DNA from: Gordonia phthalatica
Lineage (GTDB): Bacteria > Actinomycetota > Actinomycetes > Mycobacteriales > Mycobacteriaceae
Direction: 5' to 3'
DNA: 64,000 nt
NCBI RefSeq assembly: GCF_001305675.1
Contig: NZ_CP011853.1
Span: 1,550,001 to 1,614,000, forward strand
The notes under the pieces were generated by a model that was not told where the DNA came from, did not search any database, and saw only the letters and a program-made list of their open reading frames with translations. The position numbers and the translations under genes are program-made. This document shows, one piece after another, positions 38,014 to 45,055 of the stretch. Position 1 is the stretch's first letter. Each line of letters begins with the position of its first letter.

Positions 38014-39000
38014 GTGGCACGGTACGAGTCGCTCGTCGAATCGGTCGGCGACACCCCGCTGATCGGGTTGCGCGCGTTCTCGCCGCGTTGGGACGACGGT
38101 CGCGACGAGGACGGGACCGAGCTTCCGCACGTCCGCTTCTGGGCCAAGCTGGAGGACCGCAATCCGACCGGATCCATCAAGGACCGGCCGGCGCTGCGGA
38201 TGATCCAGCAGGCCGAGACCGACGGGCTCCTGCAACCGGGATCGACGATCCTGGAACCGACGAGCGGCAACACCGGCATCTCCCTGGCGATGGCGGCCCG
38301 CACGCGCGGCTACAAGATGGTCGCCGTGATGCCGGAGAACACGTCGGAGGAACGCAGGCAGCTGCTGCGCATGTACGGCGCCGAGATCATCTCGTCGCCC
38401 GCCGCCGGCGGCTCCAACACCGCGGTGGCCGTCGCGAAGGACCTCGCGAAGCAGCATCCCGACTGGGTGATGCTGTACCAGTACGGCAACCAGGCCAACG
38501 TCGACGCGCACTACGAGGGGACCGGACCCGAACTGCTGGCCGATCTCCCGGAGATCACCCACTTCATCGCCGGACTCGGCACCACCGGCACGTTGATGGG
38601 CGTCGGCCGGTTCCTGCGTGAGCGGGTGCCCGACGTCGAGATCATCGCGGCCGAACCCCGGTACGGCGACGAGGTGTACGGCCTCCGGAACATCGACGAG
38701 GGCTTCATTCCCGAGCTGTACGACGAGTCCGTCATCACCCGGCGGTTCTCGGTGCAGGGCGGCGACGCCGTCGCCCGGGTCCGTGAGCTCCTGGCCGCGG
38801 AGGGGATCTTCGCGGGCATCTCGACCGGCGCCATCCTGCAGGCCGCCCGCGGGATCGGTCGTCGTGCGCTGAAGGACGGTCGTCGTGCCGACATCGGCTT
38901 CGTCGTGCCCGACGGCGGATGGAAGTATCTGTCGACCGGGGCCTACGAAGGTAGCCTCGATGACGCCCAGGCCGCACTCGACGGCCAGCTCTGGGCCTGA
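38014..39000 (+). CDS. cysM: O-phosphoserine sulfhydrylase CysM
   Basis: This 328-residue PLP enzyme makes CysO-bound cysteine from O-phosphoserine and CysO-thiocarboxylate. The PLP lysine is K56 in NPTGSIKDRPA; the substrate loop TSGNTGISLAMAA and the phosphate-binding GTTGTLMGVGRFL are intact. GTG start 3 bases after cysO. Substrate assignment rests on the operon with cysO and on similarity to Rv1336. Confidence 0.93.
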   Translation: MARYESLVESVGDTPLIGLRAFSPRWDDGRDEDGTELPHVRFWAKLEDRNPTGSIKDRPALRMIQQAETDGLLQPGSTILEPTSGNTGISLAMAARTRGYKMVAVMPENTSEERRQLLRMYGAEIISSPAAGGSNTAVAVAKDLAKQHPDWVMLYQYGNQANVDAHYEGTGPELLADLPEITHFIAGLGTTGTLMGVGRFLRERVPDVEIIAAEPRYGDEVYGLRNIDEGFIPELYDESVITRRFSVQGGDAVARVRELLAAEGIFAGISTGAILQAARGIGRRALKDGRRADIGFVVPDGGWKYLSTGAYEGSLDDAQAALDGQLWA

Positions 39001-39023
39001 GGAGTCCACCGAAGGGATTGCCC

Positions 39024-39647
39024 ATGAGCAGCGGTCTGCCGTTGCCGTCACCGCCGCCCGCGGCGCCGACACCGATGCCGCGCTGGAAGCGGTCCGCGGT
39101 CATCATGATCGGGATCGTCGTCGTGCTGTTCGCGATCGAGGCGATCGACGTCGCGATGAACGGACGGCTCGACCAGAACGGGATCATCCCGCGCCGGATC
39201 GCAGGCCTCGACGGCATCGTGTGGGCGCCGTTCCTGCACGCGGACTTCGCGCACCTGATCGGCAACGTGATCCCCGGCGCCGTGCTCGGCTTCCTGCTGC
39301 TGATGTCGGGGCGATTCCTCGGCGTCACCGCCATCGTGTGGGTGGTCAGCGGCGTCGGCGTGTGGCTCACCGGGCCGGCCATGTCGGTGACGATCGGCGC
39401 GTCGGGCATCGTCTTCGGCTGGCTCACCTACCTGCTGGTCCGCGGGCTGTTCAACCGCGACGTCTGGCAGGTGCTCGGTGGGGTGGTGCTGCTGGCGGTC
39501 TACGGTGGAATCCTGTGGGGCATGCTGCCCCAGGGCGGTGCGGTGTCATGGCAGGGACACCTGTTCGGCGCCGGCGGCGGTGTGCTCGCCGCGTGGATGC
39601 TGAGCGATCGACGTCCCCGCCCCGAACTCAAGGGAGGCCCGCGATAA
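39024..39647 (+). CDS. Rhomboid family intramembrane serine protease
   Basis: This 207-residue membrane protease has six predicted helices. Catalytic Ser127 is in TIGASGIVFGW and His179 in SWQGHLFGAGGG; HADFAHLIGN is the rhomboid His-x-x-x-Asn-like strand. ATG 39024 has an AAGGGA site; an upstream in-frame TTG is less likely. It equals Rv1337. Its 3' end overlaps the murI reading frame. Confidence 0.9.
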   Translation: MSSGLPLPSPPPAAPTPMPRWKRSAVIMIGIVVVLFAIEAIDVAMNGRLDQNGIIPRRIAGLDGIVWAPFLHADFAHLIGNVIPGAVLGFLLLMSGRFLGVTAIVWVVSGVGVWLTGPAMSVTIGASGIVFGWLTYLLVRGLFNRDVWQVLGGVVLLAVYGGILWGMLPQGGAVSWQGHLFGAGGGVLAAWMLSDRRPRPELKGGPR

Positions 39648-40447
39648 CCGAGCAGGGAACCGGTCCCATCGGCATCTTCGACTCGGGCGTCGGCGGGCTC
39701 ACCGTCGCGCGCGCGATCATCGACCAGTTGCCGGACGAGGACATCATCTACATCGGCGACACCGCCAACGGCCCGTACGGGCCGCTCACCATTCCGGAGA
39801 TCCGCAAGCACGCGCTCGCCATCGGCGACGAGCTGGTGCAGCGCGGCGTCAAGGCCATCGTCATCGCGTGCAACACCGCGTCGGCCGCCTGCTTGCGCGA
39901 CGCGCGCGAGCGCTACGCGCCGATCCCCGTGATCGAGGTGATCCTGCCCGCGGTGCGTCGTGCGGTCGTGGCGACCAAGACTGGTCGGATCGGCGTCATC
40001 GGCACGGAGGCGACCATCGCGTCGCGCGCCTACCAGGACTCGTTCGCCGCGGCGCGCGACGTGGAGATCACCGCCGTCGCCTGCCCCCGCTTCGTCGACT
40101 TCGTGGAGCGCGGCGTCACCAGCGGTCGGCAGATCCTCGGCCTCACCCAGGGGTACCTGGAACCGCTGCAGGAGGCCGACGTCGACACGGTGGTTCTCGG
40201 CTGCACCCACTACCCGCTGCTGTCGGGCGTGATCCAGCTGGTGATGGGCGACGAGGTCACCCTCGTGTCCAGCGCTGAGGAGACCGCGAAGGACACGTTC
40301 CGGGTGCTCACCGAGACCGACACGCTGCACCCTCACGAGGGGCGTGATGCGCGTCGATTGTTCTCTGCCACAGGCGATCCCGACTTCTTTCGCAAGCTCT
40401 CGACCCGCTTCCTGGGACCTTCGGTGGGGCATGTCGAGCACTTCTGA
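39593..40447 (+). CDS. murI: Glutamate racemase
   Basis: This enzyme supplies D-glutamate for peptidoglycan. Both catalytic cysteines are present (VIACNTASAACL and VLGCTHYPLLSG), as is the N-terminal IGIFDSGVGGLTVARAI. The nearest in-frame canonical start is GTG 39593, inside the rhomboid gene, adding 17 non-conserved residues and lacking a ribosome-binding site. ATA at 39644 has AGGGAGG seven bases ahead, overlaps the rhomboid TAA as ATAA, and gives an N-terminus of the usual length. The true start is therefore uncertain. Confidence 0.92.
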   Translation: MDAERSTSPPRTQGRPAITEQGTGPIGIFDSGVGGLTVARAIIDQLPDEDIIYIGDTANGPYGPLTIPEIRKHALAIGDELVQRGVKAIVIACNTASAACLRDARERYAPIPVIEVILPAVRRAVVATKTGRIGVIGTEATIASRAYQDSFAAARDVEITAVACPRFVDFVERGVTSGRQILGLTQGYLEPLQEADVDTVVLGCTHYPLLSGVIQLVMGDEVTLVSSAEETAKDTFRVLTETDTLHPHEGRDARRLFSATGDPDFFRKLSTRFLGPSVGHVEHF

Positions 40448-40552
40448 CCCTGGCCGTGTGGGATTGCACACCGACGGCGTCGCGCCAACTCGCCGATCAC
40501 AGGTAGCCCGTTCGGTGTTGGTTTTTCGAACCGGCATGGCAGAGTTACCACT

Positions 40553-41326
40553 ATGCGTTTGACGGTGCTCGGGTGTTCAGGGAGCGTGAACGGTCCCGGT
40601 GCGCCCTGCTCCGGTTATCTGGTGCAGGCCGACGGGCACCGGCCGGTGCTGATCGACTGCGGGCACGGTGTCTTCGGGGAGCTTCAGCAGCACGCGGACC
40701 CCAACGAGGTCGCGGTGCTCCTGAGTCACCTGCACGCCGATCACTGCCTGGATCTTCCCGCGATGCTCGTGTGGCGGCGGTGGTCGCCGAATCCGGCGAC
40801 GGAGCGGTCGTTGCTGTACGGGCCCAGCGGTACCGCTCTCCGCGTCGGTGCGGGCGCGTCGGAGTATCCGGGTGAGGTGGACGACCTCTCCGACACCTAC
40901 GACATCCGCGAGTGGGTCGACCGCGAGGCCGTCGACATTCACGGACTGCACATCGAGCCGTTCCAGGTGAACCATCCGCCGGAGACCTACGGTCTGCGCA
41001 TCACCGGCCCCGACGGCGAGGTCCTCGTCTACAGCGGTGACACCGCGGTGTGCGACGAGGTCGTCGAGCTGGCCAGCCACGCCGATCTGTTCCTCTGCGA
41101 GGCGTCGTGGACCCACGACCCCGAGAACCGTCCCGCGGGCCTGCACCTGTCCGGCGTCGAAGCCGGCCAGATGGCCGCCCGCGCCGAGGTCCGCTCCCTC
41201 GCCCTCACCCACGTCGCCCCCTGGTCCGACTCCGACGCCATCATGACCGAGGCCTCCGCCGAATACCCCGGCCCCCTCCAGCTGGTCCACCAGGGCCAGA
41301 TCATCGAGGTCCGCAAGCCGATCTGA
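40553..41326 (+). CDS. MBL-fold metallohydrolase (Rv1339-like)
   Basis: This 257-residue metallo-beta-lactamase-fold protein has the metal site SHLHADHCLD and further ligands in HPPETYGLRI, YSGDTAVCDE and LTHVAPW. The family includes RNase Z-like enzymes, and M. tuberculosis Rv1339 has been reported as an atypical cyclic-nucleotide phosphodiesterase. The activity here is inferred only to class level. It is the last gene of the conserved block before the restriction-modification insertion. Confidence 0.87.
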   Translation: MRLTVLGCSGSVNGPGAPCSGYLVQADGHRPVLIDCGHGVFGELQQHADPNEVAVLLSHLHADHCLDLPAMLVWRRWSPNPATERSLLYGPSGTALRVGAGASEYPGEVDDLSDTYDIREWVDREAVDIHGLHIEPFQVNHPPETYGLRITGPDGEVLVYSGDTAVCDEVVELASHADLFLCEASWTHDPENRPAGLHLSGVEAGQMAARAEVRSLALTHVAPWSDSDAIMTEASAEYPGPLQLVHQGQIIEVRKPI

Positions 41327-41390
41327 GCGGAGCGGGCGCCCCAGGCAGGGGCGCCTGACACGACACAGCACATCCGCGTAACTCACCGCG

Positions 41391-41455
41391 ATCCGCGTAA
41401 CTAGCCGTCAGAAGCTGGATTCAGAACCCAGCTTCTGACGGCGAACTACGCGGAT
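41391..41455. repeat. Nested palindromic repeat, copy A (left flank of island)
   Basis: Outer arms ATCCGCGTA (from 41391) and TACGCGGAT (to 41455) enclose a perfect 14-bp stem CCGTCAGAAGCTGG (41405-41418) / CCAGCTTCTGACGG (41428-41441). An extra left half-arm lies at 41371-41383. Almost the same 65-bp sequence recurs in direct orientation at 48769. It could also end MBL transcription. The rest of 41327-41722 holds copies B and C and nothing else I recognise. Confidence 0.85.
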
Positions 41456-41565
41456 GCGGGCAGAGGCGGGCGCCCCACGCTGATCGCGTGACGGTGCCGC
41501 GAGTTTGCGAGCGCCATCGACGTATCGAGATCGCCGCAGGCTGGGTGGCGGAACACGCCACAGCG

Positions 41566-41632
41566 CATCCGCGTCACTCACCGGAGAACGCGTAGTTGAG
41601 AACTACGCGTTCTCCGCTGGAGTACGCGGATG
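41566..41632. repeat. Nested palindromic repeat, copy B
   Basis: Outer arms CATCCGCGTCACT (41566-41578) and AGTACGCGGATG (41621-41632) match those of copy A, but the inner hairpin is different: a perfect 16-bp stem from 41582 to 41616 (CGGAGAACGCGTAGTT with its complement) around GAG. Shared arms with a different core mark a repeat family. Confidence 0.8.
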
Positions 41633-41665
41633 TCGTCGTTCGAGGCATTCGCGGAGCTCGCCGAG

Positions 41666-41712
41666 ATCCGCGTGCTTCCTGGGTACGCGGATGTCTCGGG
41701 AGTACGCGGATG
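41666..41712. repeat. Nested palindromic repeat, copy C (minimal)
   Basis: ATCCGCGT (41666-41673) pairs with ACGCGGAT (41685-41692) around an 11-base core, and a further right arm AGTACGCGGATG follows at 41701-41712. It lacks the long inner stem of copies A and B. Confidence 0.65.
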
Positions 41713-41722
41713 CGGCGGTGGG

Positions 41723-42037
41723 CTAGTCCGTGCCGGGAACGCCGGCGAGAACGCTCTCGATGAACTCGGGAAGCGGCACATCGAGCGCTTTGCTGAGTGC
41801 GATCAGGGTGTCCAAGCGAGGGTTTGCGAGCGTCCGCTTGTTGCGATCGGAGAGGCCGCTCTCGAGGTTCTGAACGTGATTCGGCGTCCGTCCGATCGCC
41901 TCGGCCAACTTCTGCTGGCTCCAGTTCTTCGCGTGGCGTCGACGTGCGATCTCCAAACCGAGCTGCTTGGCAAGCAGCACCTCGGCCTGGGAATTCTTCA
42001 CCAGTTCAGGGTCTCGGCGGAACGCGCCGATCACCAC
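41723..42037 (-). CDS. XRE-family transcriptional regulator
   Basis: This 104-residue DNA-binding protein has a helix-turn-helix of the Cro/CI type (WSQQKLAEAIGRTPNHVQNLESGLSDR). It is divergent from the restriction-modification genes and probably controls them, as C-protein-like regulators do; that role is inferred from position. GTG 42037 or GTG 42034 is the start. The promoter region contains a symmetric ATGTATACAT. Confidence 0.83.
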   Translation of the reverse strand: MVIGAFRRDPELVKNSQAEVLLAKQLGLEIARRRHAKNWSQQKLAEAIGRTPNHVQNLESGLSDRNKRTLANPRLDTLIALSKALDVPLPEFIESVLAGVPGTD

Positions 42038-42038
42038 A

Positions 42039-42069
42039 ATGTATACATGGGGAAACCTTGTTTACATGG
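42039..42069. promoter_or_regulatory. Divergent promoter/operator between XRE gene and res
   Basis: The palindrome ATGTATACAT (42039-42048) offers TATACA as a -10 box to both strands. TACATGG occurs twice (42044-42050 and 42063-42069), 19 bases apart, a plausible operator pair for the XRE protein. GGGAGGG at 42071-42077 is the ribosome-binding site for ATG 42087. Confidence 0.5.
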
Positions 42070-42086
42070 CGGGAGGGAAGTCCGAT

Positions 42087-45055
42087 ATGGCCGGAATCAT
42101 CGACAACCCGGTCATAAACTCTCCGTACGAGGAACCCCACGAGCACTTCGTCATCGATGAGAACGGCCACCCGACGGGGGAGACGGCGCATGGGCGACGT
42201 CCTAGCCAGTCCTTCGTTCCGATCGCGGTTGAGCGAAAAGGGCGGAGCCGCAAGGGGGTTCAGGAAGCGCTCGACTTCGGGACGGGCGAGCGGATCGAGA
42301 CCAACGACCTCATCAACGAGGTTCGACGCGACGTCACCAAGTGGCGCATGGGTGGCCAGTACCCCTTCGTCACCCCGATCAGCCGCAAACTTCTGATGCA
42401 CTGGGCGGACCCGACCCGCGACAACCGCGTTCTCTTCTGTCAGCGGGAGGCTGCGGAGACAGCGATCTTCCTCGCGGAGGTCGCGGGGCGGCACGGCTAC
42501 ACCGACTGGCGACGGCGTCTCGCGTCGACCAATGACGAGTTCAATCGCGGCCTTCCTCGGATCGCGCTGAAGATGGCGACGGGCGCGGGCAAGACCGTCG
42601 TGATGGGCATGCTGATCGCCTGGCAGGTCCTCAACAAGATCCACGCACCTACTACAAGATCCGCGACCTCGTTCCAGCAGACCTCGAGGGCGGGCTCGAC
42701 CGCGCGCAGATCGTCATCACGAACTACCACGCGTTCCTTCCCCGCGAATCAAAGGAGTTCAAGGGCGTCGCGGCAAACACGAAGAAGCTGCTGAGGCCGG
42801 GGGAGTCGGCGTCGGTCTTCAAGGAGACAGAGGAAGCCGTCGTTGCGCGAGTGCTGCGCGACTTCGGGTCGTCGAAGGGCGAGATCGTCGTCATCAACGA
42901 CGAGGCTCATCACTGCTACCAGGACAAGCCCGTCACCTCCGGCGAGATCACGAAGGAGCAGGCCGACGCCGACGCGGATGCCCGTGTCTGGTTCCGCGGC
43001 ATCGCAGCGGTGGCGAAGAAGGTCGGCGTCAAGCACGTCTTCGACCTCTCCGCGACGCCGTACTTCCTCTCCGGCTCCGGCTACAACCAAGGCACCCTCT
43101 TCAGTTGGACGGTCAGCGACTTCTCTCTGATGGATGCCATCGAGTCGGGGATCGTCAAGATCCCGCGGACTCCGGTCGACGACGACTCGTCAAGCGATCA
43201 GGTCAGCTACCTGCACCTGTGGGATCACATCGGGAAGCAGCTGCCGAAGCGCAAGGGCCTTAAGGTGACGCTCGACGAGCTGCCGCTGCCCGCGGTTCTC
43301 GAAGGATCGCTGTACAGCCTGTATCGGAGCTACGAGCGCGCCTACGCGCACTGGCAGCGCGAACTGGAACCGTACGGCGAGACGCCACCGGTCTTCATCG
43401 TCGTCTGCCCCAACACCGCGGTCTCGAAGCTGGTGTACGAGTGGATCGGCGGATGGGAGCTCGCGGGCGAGGACGGCGTGGTTCGTTCCGGGAAGCTGGA
43501 GCTGTTCAAGAACTTCGACGACGCCGGCCGCCATCTCGCCCGGCCGCGGACGATCCTCGTCGACTCGGAACAGCTGGAGTCGGGCGAGGCGCTGAAGGAC
43601 GACTTCAAGAAGGTCGCCTCCGGCGAGATCGACGCGTTCAAGGCGCAGTACCGCATCGACCATCCCGGTGCCGACGCCGAGAAGATCACGGATGAAGAGA
43701 TTCTCCGGGAGGTGATGAACACCGTCGGCAAGCAGGGGAAGCTCGGCGCGCAGGTGCGCTGCGTGGTCAGCGTCGCGATGCTGACCGAAGGCTGGGACGC
43801 CAACACGGTCACGCACATTCTCGGTGTCCGAGCATTCGGGTCGCAGCTGCTGTGCGAGCAGGTGGTCGGGCGTGGTCTGCGCAGGCGGTCGTACGCGGTG
43901 AACGAGGACGGACGTTTCGAGCCCGAGTACGCGAACGTCTACGGCATCCCGTTCTCCTTCATCCCGTCGGACAAGCCGACCAAGGATCCGAAGCCGCCGG
44001 AGCCCACGTTGCACGTGCGCTCGTTGCCGGGACGCGACCACTTGGAGATCCGCTTCCCGCGAGTCGAGGGATACCGCCTCGAACTTCCGGATCCAGAGCT
44101 CGTCTTCGACGTCGACCATGCGCAGAAGTTCGTCATCGGCGCCAGCGAGGTGCCGACGTGGACGGAGTCCGAAGGCATCGTCGGCGGGGGTGAGCGCGAC
44201 GAGATGAATCACCGCGTCGGCGTCCGCAGACAGGAGATCGCGTACAAGATCGCCGAGGATCTGCTCACTCGCTACTTCCAGGACGGCGGCAACCTCCGGC
44301 CGTGGATGTTCCCGCAACTCTTGAAGATCGCTGATCTGTGGCTGGAGAACTGCGTGGAGGAACGCGATGGACACAAGGCGTCAGCGCTCCTGACCCTGAC
44401 CGAACTCCGCGGCAAGGCGTGCGAAGAGATCGTCAACGTCATCCAGCGTTACCCGGACGCGAGGAAGCCGCATGCGCGGGCGGTGCTTCGGGCGTTTGAC
44501 CCCGTCGGCACGACCGCCGAAGTCTCCTTCTTCACGCGCAAGCCGGCGATTCCGGCGCAGAAGTCGCAGGTGTCGCACTGCGTGCTCGACGGGCCGTCGG
44601 GCGGGAACACGTGGGAACAGATTCTGGCGCAGTTGTGTGAGTTGAATCCGCGGGTGGCTTCGTTCGTGAAGAACGATCACCTCGGTTTCGAGATCCCGTA
44701 CATCCACAAGGGACGGACGCACTCGTACGTTCCCGACTTCATCCTGCGGCTGCGAAAAGCCGAAGGAGAGAAGTTCGACCGACACCTGATCGTCGAAGTG
44801 TCAGGCGGACAGAAACCGTTGGGGCCGACGCACGAGAAGGCACGCACTGCCCGCGACACCTGGTGCCCGGCGATCAACAACCACGGCGGCTTCGGCGTGT
44901 GGGGATACGTCGAGATCACCGAGATGGTCACCGCCGGTGACGTTTTGAACGAAGCAATCACGAGCGTGTACACGGGTGAGCCGATCATCGGCGACCCCGA
45001 CCTGCTCGACACCCTCGATCGCCGAAAGACTGAGGTGCACAGTGGCGCGAACTAG
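42087..45055 (+). pseudogene. res: Type III-like restriction subunit Res, disrupted
   Basis: The gene codes for a DEAD-type helicase/endonuclease but is split. From ATG 42087 the frame reads through Walker A MATGAGKT to about 42640, then runs out of frame to a stop at 42792-42794. The homologous sequence resumes in another frame at about 42647 (YYKIRDLVP, VITNYHAFLPRE) and continues to 45055. It includes VVINDEAHHCYQ, DLSATPYFL, the helicase motif QVVGRGLRRR and a nuclease-like end (YVPDFILRL, LIVEVSGG). Compared with homologues I recall, some 35 residues around the segment FLIVTPGITIRDRL are missing at the junction. A frame-shifting internal deletion fits best. An assembly error cannot be excluded. 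Confidence 0.8.

Noticed and set aside
41371..41712. Repeated hairpins considered as a CRISPR array
   Set aside because: Units differ in core and length, spacers are irregular, the repeats are nested palindromes, and no cas genes are present.
42641..42794. Normal end of a short separate protein at 42794
   Set aside because: The last 50 residues are Arg/Ser/Thr-rich out-of-frame translation, and the homologous frame continues on another phase, so a disrupted res gene explains it better.
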